A stretch of 64,000 nucleotides of DNA from the NCBI GenBank assembly GCA_008933995.1, contig WARS01001853.1, positions 124,001 to 188,000 of the forward strand, read 5' to 3'. Below, one piece after another: positions 1 through 13,264 of the stretch. Source of the DNA: Datnioides undecimradiatus. Taxonomy: Eukaryota > Chordata > Actinopteri > Lobotiformes > Datnioididae. The notes under the pieces are model-generated. The model did not search any database and was not told the origin of the DNA. It saw only the letters and a program-made list of their open reading frames with translations. Numbering within the stretch: position 1 is the first letter of the stretch; each line of letters opens with the position of its first letter. The position numbers and the translations under genes are program-made.

Positions 1-257
1 CCCATAACTCAAAGCGGCGGCTTCCGACCTGCATGTTTGACGTCTTTCTGCAAAAAGAAGGAAAACGACCAACCACAGCTCAAACTTTTGATGTGGCTAT
101 GTTTCACAGTGCAGAGCTAATCAGAATTACCACCAATACCCAAATACTGCTATCACCACTCCTAATACACCTGCAGAACAAAGATCTAGTAGGAGAAGCA
201 ATGAAGCAACGTTCTGAGTGCAGTGGGACCAAGGTGTGGACAGGTGGAGCTGATGTC

Positions 258-705
258 AGGTGCTCGTTACGAGAGGAGCTGTTCTGAAAACAATAAGGTC
301 TTCAGCAGCTTCTTGAAGGTTGTGAGGGACTCTGCAGATCGAATGGAGTTAGGTAACTCACCCCACCACTGGGGGACGACAGAGGAGAAGAGTCCAGCTC
401 CTGGTTTCGGCCCCGTTGTGATGTTGGGACCAGACGTCTCCCATTGGCTGAGCGTAGAGAGCGGGATGGAGTGTGGACCTGGATGAGGGGGTTCAGGTCT
501 CCAGGAGCTGGGTTAGTTATAGTTTTGTAAGCGAGCAGCGACTGGGAGCCGGTGGAGGGACCTGAGCAGAGGGGGGGCGTGAGCTTTGATGGGCTGGTTG
601 GAGACCAGACGAGCTGCTGCATCCTGGGTCATCTGCAGGGGTTTGAGATGTTGATGATGAGGGCCTGAACCAGGAGCTGTGCTGCACGCCAGTAGTGAGT
701 CCATC
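258..705 (-). mobile_element. LINE ORF2 C-terminal fragment (L2/CR1/Rex-like)
   Basis: Read on the minus strand, this block matches the region after the reverse-transcriptase domain of L2/CR1/Rex-type non-LTR retrotransposons. It begins with an NSLLA-like segment near 704 and continues with LQMTQDAAARLV and PPLLRSLHRLPVAA. It then moves to another frame near 545-575 with LLAYKTITNPAP and PSRSLRSANGRRLV, and ends with a worn version of the family's closing LKTLLF-type segment near 258. This order (NAAARL, LHWLP, LAYKT, SRSLRS) is the known family order. At least one frameshift separates the two halves and a stop sits near the end, so it is dead. The endonuclease and catalytic RT motifs are missing, so this is a truncated piece. 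The exact clade cannot be fixed from memory. Confidence 0.8.
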
Positions 706-842
706 AGGAGTAAAAACGAATGAGAGTATTGTTAAAACACTTAAATGCCAAACGCTGGTTTTAATTTGAAGTCAGAACTCCTGAGGGAAAACGCTGCTGT
801 CTGTGGAATGAATATTGTCTGGGAGCTCGGAGAAATACAGTA

Positions 843-844
<2 letters not shown>

Positions 845-894
<50 letters not shown>
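845..894. repeat. (GT)25 microsatellite
   Basis: Uninterrupted GT dinucleotide array of about 25 units. It gives rise to artificial open frames of Cys-Val or Thr-His on both strands. Confidence 0.98.
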
Positions 895-895
<1 letters not shown>

Positions 896-3800
896 ATCGG
901 GCCTTCGGCTGTGGGGAGAAACAGAAAGCAGGAGAAATGAGCTGCAGAACAATCAGAATCAATCCTTATTTCGTGAATTAGTCTTGCTCTTTGTTCCCGG
1001 AGAAATGACCTTCATCAGTGCAAATCCAATTTGAGTCGCAAAGATTTTCATTTTCAGTCTGCCTGACTGACGCTGCCGCGGTGGAGAGAGGGACGGGGAA
1101 CAGAACGAGACGCAGTGTAGTGACAATTTCATTTTATTACTGTCCTGACATATCACTGTGGCTCTTTTTTTATTACTGAATAACCTCAAACAGCAGCATG
1201 TGCATCCATCCACTGTCTGTATCTAAAAACTCCCCGGTGCTTTAAATGTAATTCCCGCCGCAGAGCGAATCTCATTAAATCAATGACAAACGTAATTTGT
1301 GGAGGTTATTGATGACAGAGGGAGGGGCAGGTGCAAAAGCAGCTGTCAGCCTCACCTGTGCAGCAAACCTGCAGGCTGTAACCCACCTGAAGACCACAGA
1401 TCCACAGGTGCAACTCAGAAAACCATGCTAAACGTTGTTTTGTCAAGTCACTGCAATCGTAATTTTATCAAAAATGCTCATAAACATGATTTTGCATCTA
1501 TCTTCGTTCCTGTTTATGGAAGTTTTAACGTTGCCAGACATGAAATATTTCCTAATTTGTCAAAATAACAAATGTTTTGTAGCCATTTTGTCAAAATCAG
1601 GGGCTGCTCGTTTGATAAAAAGACAAATTACCACCCACATTTTATACATTTGGGCTTTAGGAAGACTGTAAAACATTGTGTTTGGAGGTGTTATTGCATG
1701 AAACGCGCTCTTAGATCGCTCTTAAAGTCTTGCGTGCTGCATCTTTCCCTTATGTTAAAAAGTGCAGTGCAGCTGCTTCACCTCATCTGATCCGGTTCTG
1801 GCAGCAGCCTAAGACAACCCGTGACTGAATCAATCATGGCAGACAAGTGCAGTTGTCTTTCTGCTTCATATGGTGAGATGGAAAGAGAGCCCCGGCTCTT
1901 AAAACCACAATTCAATTATGGCGAGAGCTCTCCCGGCTCCTCGGAGGAAGAAGAAGAGGTTGAGTCGAAGACGGGGACTCGTCCTCTACGGTACCTTCAG
2001 GTCCAGTCTGGATAATGAATAGCTCATTGAATAATTCATTCTGAGGCACAAGTCAAAAACATAAGCTAATATATTTTTTCGGAGCATGATGGATGAGGAG
2101 GGTCCTCAGTGCAGCAGAGATTATTTAGTTTAAATGACTGATACATGAGGTGAAATGGTAATGGACAACTTACTTCTGAGGACGAGGCCCAGCTGCATGC
2201 AGGGTGATGAACTGTATGCAGACCAAACATACCCACGGTAAAGAAGAACTTACAGCGTCCGGCTTTAGGTACCAGTGAGAAGATGAAACAAGACGTCAGG
2301 AGATCTGGTTTCAGCAACTAATCTGAGCCTGAAAGGTCGCTGCACGGCAAACTAGAGAGGTCCAGCTGTCCACTTTGTGGGGAACTACCTCAGAGTCACT
2401 TTCAAGAACGTTGCCGGGTGAACGCCTTTGTAATGATATAGTTATGATCACCAGGAAGGACGCTCATTGGTTGGAGCGCCAACGTGTTGTAGATCTTCCA
2501 GCTCAGAGGCATTTGCTGCCATATGTTGGATCGGACTCAGGCTTAATCCCATAAAAATGTCCTGCGCCGTTATCCGTCCAAGGACAAAAGCAACCGACCG
2601 CTGTACCAAGACTGGACGCCGCCGCGCCCTCAGTCAGCACCTCTGAGGGACTGCTGTTGGTCGTTTTGGCGGTGTGTGTTGGCTGCGGTCGCCCTCTATC
2701 AGCGGCCTCTTTAGCCCCGTCAGCAGGTTAAAGCTTGTTAGTGGACGGACTCCGTGAAAATGGGCTCTCTGATTGCCCGCTCAGCGTGGTCGAGCAGCAG
2801 CTTCACCCGTGTTTTAGTGCGTTTGTCTTACAAAGCCAGAGAAAATCCACCCGCTGTGTGTGCGTGTGTGTGTTCTTGTTTTAAATCAGACATCCCAGTC
2901 CACAGTCTGACCGAATACCATGGCTATTTAACCAGATTCACAGCGACATGACGATGGGAGCACAGTTGGTCTTTCAGTGATATCGAAAGGTGCACAACAT
3001 GAGTTTCGCTGGTTGTCGGCCATGTTCCAAAGCATCTCTTGGCACTTGGACGCTCCTGGACTGAGCTCTCTGTGCGGCTGACAGCAGCTGGAATGGGGGA
3101 GGTGCCTCTGGAGTTTTCAGAAGATCACTAAACCTGTCTTTTAGACGTAAGAGGTGTTATATGGGTTGATGTTTGTTGGCCAACTGTTACATCTTCAGTC
3201 TGCTGCTCATTGCCAGTTAAACTATGCTTTGTAATAAGCACCGACTGCCTCTTTGATGGAGGTTTGGGAGCTTCCCTACTTAAGCATCTGGTTATTGTTA
3301 TGGATTGGTTGTGGGGAGTCTATTCACACTGCTAAAGGCTAATAAAAATAGCATTCACTTAGTAATTACATTTGTCCTGTGGCTAGAATTTGATAGTTGA
3401 AGACTCGGCCTGGTCTACGTCTTTCAACACCTTGCCTCCAGTTTGCAAACACCGGGAGAGCACGAGAACCTGGAAGCGAACCCATCGCGTGAATCTGCGT
3501 TTTTCTGCTGCGCTCTTATTTCCTTCCTCCTGCGCAGAGATCACAGCGTGGGGATCCACTTGCAGAAGGAGGGAGCGCAGATCCATCAAGATGGCAGAAA
3601 CCGTGACGACGATGATGAGACGACCTTTCCTTTTGTCTCGATGTGGCTTCTTATGGGAAGCGGCAGTTTTCATGATTTGAAACCAGTTTTCATGCACTTT
3701 AAGGTGACTGTGCGTTCACTGAATCCTGTTGACTTTGGCAATCCCCCGACTTATCCCCATCATCCGGGAGCACGATGCAGGTGTAAGGAGCTGCTTTTTA

Positions 3801-4106
3801 CTCTATACCCCGACGCTCGGGCCTTAAAGTTGCTTCCATATTTCCAGGAGTGTCTCCAGTTAAGAGCTACTTTGAAAAACCAGACCAGGGGCTGTATTCA
3901 CAAAACATCCCAGGGCTCAGACTGTTAGACTGTAAGCACTCTAAATAGCACAGAAGCAATTAACCCATCTGCACCAGTGTGGCTCTGCCTGGTGTGACAA
4001 GCTCTGTGGTGCTGAACCACATAATGGTCCTCAGCTCGGGGTGCAGCGGGAGCTCCTGCCTGAACAGCTTCTCATCAGGACACACTGCACTGCCGCTGAG
4101 CGACAC
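895..4106. other. gene-free stretch, mostly unique sequence
   Basis: No convincing exon, RNA gene or intact transposon was seen. Open frames up to 161 codons occur near 3443-3928 but show no recognisable domain. The end of that frame (3880-3950), with its 'ggggctgtattcacaaaac' text, resembles the edge of an interspersed fish repeat I cannot name. Confidence 0.5.

Positions 4107-4134
<28 letters not shown>
4107..4134. repeat. (TG)14 microsatellite
   Basis: Perfect TG dinucleotide array. Confidence 0.97.
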
Positions 4135-4137
<3 letters not shown>

Positions 4138-7100
4138 TCACTCACAGTAAAGTAAAGCAAGTTGCAGAGGTTGTTAGCGGCTGAATGGCGGCTGAGAGAT
4201 TACATGGCAGCGCAGATTGGTAGCTGCTGCACGCCTCGGGGCAGAAAGCTCGGCGCAGCCAGACGCCCAGTTTGTGTTCCCTCACAAACACGACGTTCTG
4301 GAGGAGAACATAATAATCTCATTGTGGGAGCCACATCTCAGCGGGCAAAGTCAAATAAGAGCATTTTGCTTTCATGCTAATTAACTTAAAAGGCTGCTCT
4401 AAATTGGGCAAAAAGGAAGTGTTATCATTCATAGTTTTTAAATTAGTGACTTCTTCTTCTTTTCTTTTTTTTTTGCATTCATTTGAGTCTGATTAGCTGA
4501 AAATGTGCCCCGTCAATTACACGGGACATCAAGTCAGTGCCACATGGAGCAAACGTAGCTCTGCGGGGACGTCGGCCTCTGCTTCTGCATCTTGTTACAG
4601 TTCCTTCACACTGAGCGTTCTGTGTTAACGTCGTGCCGCGCTCGCTAACACCTGCCTGCCGGCTTAAAACCACACTGATGCAAATATTTGTCATTTTTAG
4701 CATTTTGTTCTCTGGAGACTCATTTCTAAAACTCTGCAGAGAAGATAAATGTGGTCACAATTAAAGAAAAGCACCAAAACACCAAAGAAGTGAGGGCGCG
4801 CCAGGGACACAGGACCTCTCTGCCTCTGATGGCATCAGCTGTCGGGGAAGCATCAGTCACAGGTGTGGTAACAGAGATGGAAGGTGACGCAGACATGTCT
4901 GAGACCGCAGGTACAACAGGAAAACAACCCAAAGACGAGCCTAATGGACAGTGTGAGCTGTTAAAATGCACCGGTCACCTAATGTTAAAACCTTAAACAT
5001 TACAAACTAATTAATTAACATTAAAACAGTTTTCATAATCTAATTTGACATCCACAGTTTAAGTCCATTATCAAGGAACAAGGCTCTGCAAGGCTGCAGC
5101 ACAGCACTGCTGCATACCTATAGCTACAGGCTAACAGGCTAATGTCAAGCAGGTGCTATATTTATGTGCACCGACAGCATTCTGCCACGCTAACATTTGC
5201 TAAAAGCACTGGATTGCACTAAAAACACAAAGAATGCTGCAGATTTGATTAGTTCTGCAGGCTTTGGGTCAGTGCAGACCGGCTGACTGCTTGGCTCAGG
5301 TGCTAACTCTGCAGGAAAGCCCCTATCACGTTGCTTTTTGAAGCATTATCATAAAAATATGGATTAAAGCAGCTTCAAAATGGTCTTTGTGAACCATATT
5401 AATGTTCAATGCATGGCTCCAGTGTAAAGTTCATGACTCTGGTTCCTTTTTATTTGTAGTTTGTGGATTATTCATGCAACAGAAGTGAACTCTCACTGAC
5501 ACTGTCAACACATTTATTAGCCGCGTGTAAACCGTGCGATCAGCGCCGCGGCGGCTTCTTATCTGCATGTTACCGGGAAATCTGTGCGTCTTTGGAGAGG
5601 CTGCAGTTTGAATGCGCTGGCGATCACCTCAAGGCGGGGTCACGCTTGTTAGAGAGCGAGTGAGTGAATACACAGAGAAACACGCACACACTGAGCACTC
5701 ATTAACTTAGAGTACCCACCCACAGACATGCAGTTCACACACACACACACACACACAGTAGTTATGATGTATATTTCATGCTCTGTTGGCCCTCTCTTTG
5801 CACACTCTACCTCAGCCAAGCCTGAATGAAACATTCATACAGCGTCTTCCATTTACATATCAAGCAAACCTCCGCAGCTAAATTTGGTCGGTGAAAGGAT
5901 TTCTTCTGTCGCTCTCCTTCATCGCCCGCAAAATCCACGTTCCCATTGTCTCCCTGAACTCTGAGTGTTCGGCACAGCCTCGCAGCACAGCGGTGATTCG
6001 TCTGCCTCTCTGCATCCTGCACGTGCACGGTGAAGAGCTCCCGGTGCTGCAAGTTTCCTCTAAATCATTGACAAACTGATCACAGCGAGTCGTGGACATA
6101 TGTTTGCATGCAAAACATCAGGTTTGCACGTGTTACGATAGAGATGGTGATGTGTTTTTGTCGTGGACTCAGCAAAGACTCCCTGTTTCCTGTTTCCTGT
6201 CTCCCGTGTGTCTCTTTCCCTGTTTCTATTGGTGTCACCAGAATCCTTTATGGGCCCTGTGTCTCCGCTCAGCAGTCATCTTATTAGCTGCACGTTCAAA
6301 TCTCATTAAATATGCTTGAAATTTGGTGATTTGTGTAAAATGCTCGTTTCCCCACAGGTCGTACAGGCCGTGACGCGAAGCCGTCGGCTCCTCCCACCAT
6401 CGTGGCTGATATCAGACAGAACCGCGCAGTCGTTGCACGTTTGCGAATGCTGTGAATCGTTTGCGTCAGTGCAGCATCGTGATCTGTAACATCTCTGACA
6501 GATGTTTTCTGTTCAAAAGGCTTTAAGTGCTTTGCCTGCTCTCATCAGTCCCTCAGCCTGCAGCATCACCATCACACGTGTGCTCCGCGCTGCAGGATCA
6601 GACCCCGGCCATCGGTTACACCGCTGCTGTGAGTGAGGGTGTGTTGAGTTATTCAGTCTATCCGCACTTCACCTGTGTTTCACCTCTTATGTATACAGCT
6701 CTCTGCAGCTCACAGCTCATTTTGCTGCTTCCTCTTACACCACAAATGTCAGTTTTTTAGTCATTTTTAATGCAGACAAGGACCAGCATTTCTGCAGGAT
6801 TCATGGAGATGCCTGCGTTTATGGGGCGTGACTCTAATTATGATGTCCCCGTTGTCCGGTGTGTTTGAAGCATTGAATACATCATTTCATACAACTGGAC
6901 CCTTTTAGCTTTGAATTAGTGCTTTTGTCCTCGCGTAACCAGCCACATTTGTAACTTTTGTTCACACAAACATCTTTTTCTACTCCGCACTGAAGACCAC
7001 GGCTCCTGGGAGACGGCAGGTTTTCCGGGAACCTGTGCGGCGCCTCACGCTGTCGGCTCAAGTCAACAATGCATTTGTTGTTCTTTCTGATGAAGTATTT

Positions 7101-8165
7101 CAAGAGAGTGTAATTGCTTTAAAATCAGCCTTCGTTCTGTGAGTGAGCAATTTTGAAAGTGGACATGAGTCATGCAGAGAAAGGAGCCGCTGATGTTGAG
7201 AGACTTTTTTGAGCTTTAGCAGACGTGATTGTGAAAACCACAAACGGTGTTTCCCTGAGTTCAGTGAGTTACAAATCAAGAGGATGACAGACGAGCACTT
7301 TTGTCTTAAATCGCAGCTAAATCTATTAAATTCGTGCTATATGGACAAATATTTATCTCGTTTAAACGTGAATATACCTCCATGCATGAACAGAAACTAC
7401 AGGACAAAGGTTTTTTTAGCTGTTTTTCATGGAAACACTTGACAGAGTCTGCACCGAGTCACGGCCTCAGCTTTGGGATGATCTGAAACCGTGAGTCAGA
7501 CGTGTGGCGTGGACGCCGTGGAGGTGCGGAAGCTGTGTTTATCAATCATGCACCGTTGTAACGTTCAACAGCGGGCTGACTGGGCTGGGAAGTGTCCTTC
7601 CTTCGCTTCACTGTGCGTGCACGCTTCACACCGCAGCCGCGATTGCATCACTGAACTCTGCTTCACCTGGAGAGCTCAGCGCTTTGAGTTTGACTGCGAG
7701 CAATAAGCTGCACCGCCGAGAGTATGTTTGTCTGTCTGTGGGTGTGTGTGTGAGCTCTGCGTGGCCTCCAAACTCAAACAGAAGTTGTTTCGCTCGGGCT
7801 GTAACTTTGTGAGTGAGTGTGCCACCTGGTGATGTGCACCGCCTGGTTCTAAACTTTGTCCTCGCACGTCAGCGCTGCAGAAAAGCAGCAAAACGATTGT
7901 TTTCAGGCCTTGAACGAGCTGACGGTGCCTCATTTTCCTTTTAAAGTATTTGCATCTGCAGGAAGCAGCCATGCAGCATCTGTATGGATTGTGCAGTTTA
8001 AGCACGTTGTCCGTTGTCTAAAATGATAAAATGATTATTAAGACATGAGACGAAGCTCTGTGTGAAAGACTTTCATGTAAATTATATCTTTTCTGTGAGC
8101 AGCATTTATTTTTCAGTGTTTTGTTGCAGCTTGCTAGCCCTCAGCAACGCTGCCAAAGACTTTAG
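4135..8165. other. gene-free stretch with one CA array
   Basis: Nothing recognisable as an exon. A short CA array lies inside at 5736-5757. The text near 5130-5210 contains a 'gctaacatttgctaa' phrase that recurs in fish interspersed repeats (compare 36.4 and 54.8 kb). Confidence 0.5.
5736..5757. repeat. (CA)11 microsatellite
   Basis: Perfect CA array. Confidence 0.97.
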
Positions 8166-8214
8166 ATGTGTGTGTGAGTGTGTGCGTGTGTGTGAGTGTG
8201 TGTGTGTGTGTGTG
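8166..8214. repeat. imperfect (GT)n microsatellite
   Basis: GT-rich array broken by GAG and GCG units. It forms part of a 195-codon open frame that is an artefact of the array. Confidence 0.95.
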
Positions 8215-8536
8215 GCTGCAGGCTTATATCCTCTACATCTGTATATCTCCAAAGGCTGTAGGATTTGTATTCCTTCTTTCCTGGGAGGCTCGCTGAACTC
8301 GTGTTCTCATTCATTTCACCGTTCACGCCTGCGAGGCCGCCGCCATCTGTATTCCCAGACACGCGTCCGTACCTCAGAGGCCGACGGGCTCCGCGTCCTT
8401 TGTTTTTACTCCTTTTACACCTCAAAGGCTGCAGATGGATGGATTTCCCGTTGCTCGGGTGTGAATCTTTCATGCGTGAAATTGTCTGTGCTCAAAGAAG
8501 CCGTCGGTTGTGCTGCAGAAGCTGTCTGCGTTGCAC

Positions 8537-8579
8537 TTGTTGTTGCTGTTGTTGCCGTTGTTGTTGGTGGTGGTGGTGA
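8537..8579. repeat. TTG/GTT grading into (GGT)n trinucleotide repeat
   Basis: Imperfect GTT/TTG units pass into five GGT units. This is low-complexity sequence and no coding signal accompanies it. Confidence 0.9.
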
Positions 8580-9863
8580 CAGCACATGGTGCCACAGCGC
8601 TGGAGATCAGTCGCAGCAACAAACCAATAATGACGCCAGCATCCTGTAAATCCCCCCCGAGTCGTCCTCTGGTGTCATCTTTGCTTCTCTGAGGAAACCA
8701 GCGTTGAAACAGCTGAAGAAGCATCTTTTATTCCTATTTTAATCTTATTTTTCCCACAAAGCAGCAGAAGTTAGAAATACACCGAACCGCTGGTGGATTC
8801 TGGGGGCTGATCCGGTCTCCGATAGACCGGCAGTGATGGATTCACGGCCCGCCACCATAAATCCCCTGCTCTTGCTGAGCAGCATTGGTTCCACACGAGC
8901 GTCCTCTCGTAGTCCTGTGAGTAACGGCTGTTCTCTCTCAGAGGTGGCGTGAACCTGTGGAGACCAGCCTGAGAGTTCGACACCAGAGACTGGAGCCTGA
9001 TCGCTGATGCTGCGGCCGAGACAGTGAAGCTGAAGCTGAAAAAGACCTTTTCTATGTGGACTGTGCCTCAATAAGACTCTGCAAAGGTCCTCAGCGTCTT
9101 TACAGTGACACTGATGTGTTACTGCAAGTGCTTTTTATGCATTACACACTGTGCGTATCAGTACGTCGCTGTGCAACAGCAGCACAGGGCGGCTAGCGAG
9201 CAACAGCACGGTGCGCCGGTGTGTTTCACTTACTTCACTTACTTTTAAACAGAATCTACAGACTCAGCTGAACTTTATCCTTTTCCCCATCGTCAACAAA
9301 GTTGTTTTACTCAGCTAAACATAATCTAACCTTAACCGCAGCGAATGCAACCCTTTATTTTTAAGTTATTTTAGTGTTTGAACAGTCGAGCGCGTCGCAT
9401 CGAGAGTCAGGCACAATCTGTTTTGCACCCACTCGACGGGTAACCAGCTCCTCTCTGCCGTTCCCGGGCTGGTGGCTGACTCTGAGACGCAGCGAGATGA
9501 TGATTGTTAGTGTGATGATTGTCGTTCTGCTTGAAACCCATTTGAATAATTCATTTTATTTGTCTTGCAACAGGTCGTCCAAGGTGAACGGCAACACGCG
9601 CAGTTTGTTCGTGCACCCTTGAACCTGACGAATTTCTGATTACGAGCGTGTTTTACAGCAAAGTGGAAACAGAAACGACACTAAACCAAACATTAGGTGC
9701 AGGTGCACTCGACATGTGCTGTCTGGGGTGAGGTATTTATGTTTTAAATAGCATTTTATCATAAAAACATGATTTTGGGTGAGCACAATGTTCAACATGT
9801 TTTTTATCATTTATCAAAAACACACTTTACACACAAACACTGCACTGAGTTACTGAGATTTTG
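8580..9863. other. gene-free stretch, nothing recognised
   Basis: Mixed-composition unique sequence. Minus-strand open frames at 8745-9071 have no recognisable domain. Confidence 0.5.
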
Positions 9864-10058
9864 CACACACACACACACACACACACGATTATTCACTTAT
9901 ACACACACAGATTTCAGTGATTTGCAACAGATGCACCTTCATGTTAATGGAGAAAAATCATTTCTTGTTGGTTTTTCCTTTTTTCTCATTCGTGCATTTA
10001 CCAGTTTTCCCAATGCACAGAAGGCACACACACACACACACACACGTGCACACACACA
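9864..10058. repeat. pair of CA microsatellites (9864-9886 and 10025-10058)
   Basis: Two CA arrays about 140 bases apart, the second broken by one GTG unit. Unique sequence lies between them. Confidence 0.95.
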
Positions 10059-10695
10059 TCCCACCAGCATCAACACGGCGGCGGCTGCTCCTGAGTGTTT
10101 GACCCACCAGCTGCAGCCACAGCTGGCTGACTGACATTTCACTTAATAATTGATAAGTGGTCCATAAGCAGATGTGTGCCAGCTGCTGCCGGAGGGCCGC
10201 TCCCTGCTCTCCTCCGGCGTGTGGCTGAGGCGGGCGGGGCTTCATTTGGACATTGTGATATTTATACTCCAGATATTTGGCCGGCGCCGTTCGTCGGAGA
10301 CCTGCAGAGGCTGAGCGAGTGCCAGATGACGCGGGGGATGATTCGACGTCACCGCGGTCGGACCCGGGACTTTCAGGTGGATCGTGCAGTGTTGTCTCTT
10401 CAGCCGTTGTTCAGAACATGCCTTCTTCTGTCATTATAAGAAGCCACGCGCACACATGCAATCCACACACAATCAGACACGCAAACACTTCGTCAAGCCT
10501 GTGTTGTTTTACCGTCTGTTTAGTTCCAGATGTCGCCTCTTTAAAGAGCTTTTAAGGGAGCTCATAACGCAGCGCTGATGAATTGCATGTTTCCGTAGTT
10601 GAAATATTACAGCTGTGAGCTCCGACACTTTAATTACTGTAATCTAACAACGAGTTGTGGCTTAATCTCCGACGTGGTTTCGCGGTCTGCATTCA

Positions 10696-10746
10696 CTGCC
10701 AGAGGGAAAATGGCATCGCCGCAAATCACACGCGGCCCTCTGGCAG
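10696..10746. repeat. 11-bp perfect inverted repeat, 29-bp loop
   Basis: CTGCCAGAGGG at 10696-10706 is matched exactly by its reverse complement CCCTCTGGCAG at 10736-10746. The surrounding 10610-10790 block is free of simple repeats. It could be a hairpin or a pair of binding sites in opposite orientation. No protein is assigned. Confidence 0.7.
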
Positions 10747-11284
10747 CTGTCCTTGTCAGGGCCTTTTGATTTGGTACGAGTGGACCAGAGGCACTCATTC
10801 AAAAACCCACTAATGGAGAAAAGTGAGAAGCGCCTCGGCGTTACTCATCGTGATTTACGGCGATGTGTTTGCCTGTCTGCAAAGCCTCCGAGCAGCTCGA
10901 TGTGAGAGGACTCCCTCGGAAACACGACGTGAGTTTTTAATTTGTCGGAGTTACGCTGGAGAAGAGGCCGACTCGCGGTTCGTTGCTGTTTGTTTGCACA
11001 CTTTATTACGTGACGGCAACAAAATCAGCCCTTGAACTGAGAAGTGGACGAGTCAGAGCCAAAGCACCTGACGATGAAATGATCACATAAAAGAGAGGAG
11101 AGGGGCGTCGCAGAGGAGAAAACGGTAAAGTTCAGGCAAATGAAAAAGGCAGAGAGGAGGGCCGGATGCTGCTGCAGGCTGCCGGGCCAACGACAGTGAA
11201 GCTTTCCCAGCACAGACGTGGACGCGTTGCGCCGTTTGGTCGAAGTGACAGCGCGTTCCTTTGATGCAAACACCTGAGAACCAC

Positions 11285-11420
11285 ACGTTCTAAACGGCTG
11301 ATGGGATAATATTAATGTGTGCCGGTCTATTTATAACCCTTTCTGCATAATTAGCCCGGGCCCTGCATAATGCATCATGAACAATGACGGTAATTATGCT
11401 GGTTACATCAGGAAATGGGC
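11285..11420. promoter_or_regulatory. candidate conserved non-coding element
   Basis: Non-repetitive, AT-rich block carrying TAATATTAAT, GCATAATTAGC, TGCATAATGCAT and GGTAATTATGC. These are clustered homeodomain/POU-type cores without a coding frame. The call rests on texture and motif density only, since conservation cannot be tested here. Confidence 0.3.
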
Positions 11421-13227
11421 TGAAAGTGCTTCGGTTTGATGGACAAGCAAATGGATTTCCAATGCGACGGAGGGGCCAAAGTGAAGCCGTGCAGCATTTA
11501 TGTAAAAACACAACGCCTGTTGCTTTTTTACTCAAACGTGCACGTTTGGTTGGGCTGCGGGGAGCAAACCTGCTGGGGTGTTTGACAACAGGATCATGGG
11601 CGTGCGTGCCGTGCTGCTGCTCCGTCTGACTCACCTGACATTTCATGTATTTTCAGCGACCTTGCTGGAGCACAACTGAAAATCAAAACACTGCATTAAG
11701 CTGATGAGAGGTAAATGTAGCTTTAACAGACGCATGGTGCAGTGTGCATCATTTAGCTAGTCATGGCTGCTCGTGCATCCAGCTGCTCCTGAGGAAGATC
11801 TCCCTGTTAGCATGTGAGCGGACTAGCTTCATACAGATATTAGTTGTGTAAATGAGGTGAGAGATAAGGTCCGACTGGTTATCGCCCCCGCGCAGGCCTT
11901 TGAGTGTGGAGCTAAATGAAATGCCCACAGAGAGCGTGTAATCCCCGAGCGCTAATACAGCCCTTTCTGTCCTTCTCCGGGGAAACGCTCGCTGCCAGTG
12001 TGACTAATATCCAGACGCTCCTCCTGCCTTCTGATGCCTTCGGTCCGGGGACCCAGGAGAGGCGTGACAGGCCGGCTCTGCTCGTAGCCCATCAGCTGAA
12101 TAATTACAGCTAACCTGCTCCTCCACAGGGCTTCGCCGCTATAAACGGCCCCGCTGTCACACGTTAATGGAAAATCGCGACTGCGGCGGTGTCACAGCGG
12201 CGGGTTCGGGTCACCGGGGACCAAGGTGGACGTATTCGGGTCAAATCCTTTAGTTCATGTGCAGGCGTCTCCGCAGGGAAAGCTCCAATCGCCACGGTTG
12301 GACAGCGAGGCGGGTTAGAGTCGAGCTGCGACGACAGCGGGCGATGACGACGATGAATTTGCTGCACCTAAATGGTTATACTCACTTGTCTCACACAAAA
12401 CCCCCTTTTAGTGTCACCGAGTGAGTTAAATACCTTTGATAAATGAAGGTTAAGATAAGTTTGTGTTGCCGTGTAGCTGCTGGTTCGTTTGCAGAGAGAT
12501 ATCTGTCACGATCCACATTATTCAGCCAGGCAGAGTAAATGAAACTGTGACTCAGCGCGTGCAGCAGATGTATTAAAGGAGGACGGCACAATGGGCGTAA
12601 TTTCCGAGGGAAATGAATGTGGGTCTCCGCATGCTAATGGCAGCTTTTTGAATATTCTCTACGTCGTAATGAAGCAGAAGTGGACCACACTCCATCACAA
12701 GCTGGCGCTATTCTTCTCCACTCCAGAGGAGGACCCACGGAGAGGGGTGAGTGAGATGAGAAGGTGGAACTCGTGCCTGGGTTTAAAGTGTCCTCTCGAA
12801 CGTTTGCATCGTGTCGCTGGCGTCACATGGTCCGCGGTTTGGTGTTATCGTCCGCCCTTCTCGGGTGTTTCTATAAATTTCAGTGGCGGTTTTCAATAGC
12901 ATGACGTCGACTGTCGCGCTGCGGCCGAAGTGTGAGTGCGCGAGTGCAGCTGGGAGCGAAGGGAAGCTGAATCCGTCACCGAGCAGGAGCGAGATGAGAG
13001 GGCACTCCAGTTCATCGCATGGCGTCGATTTGTGGGTGGAAGAACAGCATCGGCGGCGGCATCCTCTTCAAACAGGTGACACGTGCAAGAGCGAGGGTGT
13101 TAATGTACACTGATGCAATGTTTCCATAGAGTTCAGTGATGGTACCTTCATAGCCACTCACGCACCACCTGGGCAGCCATCGCAGCAGGTTGGAGCTCAG
13201 GATCCTGCAGAAAGACTCTGCAACACG

Positions 13228-13264
13228 CCAATCAAGAAGCCAATCAAACTGCCAATCTTCCAAT
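13228..13264 (+). promoter_or_regulatory. cluster of four CCAAT boxes
   Basis: CCAAT occurs at 13228, 13240, 13252 and 13260, the first three as GCCAATC spaced exactly 12 bases apart. CCAAT is the core bound by NF-Y, and spacing near one helical turn puts the sites on about the same face of the DNA. The cluster could equally be a short degenerate tandem repeat. No adjacent promoter or transcript was recognised. Confidence 0.4.

Noticed and set aside
3443-3928. 161-codon frame with an overlapping minus-strand 104-codon frame
   Set aside because: No domain, and its tail overlaps repeat-like text. Both frames look like chance.
8062-8649. 195-codon open frame, longest on the plus strand
   Set aside because: It runs through a GT array and a GTT/GGT repeat, which suppress stops. 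It is Cys/Val-rich with no domain.
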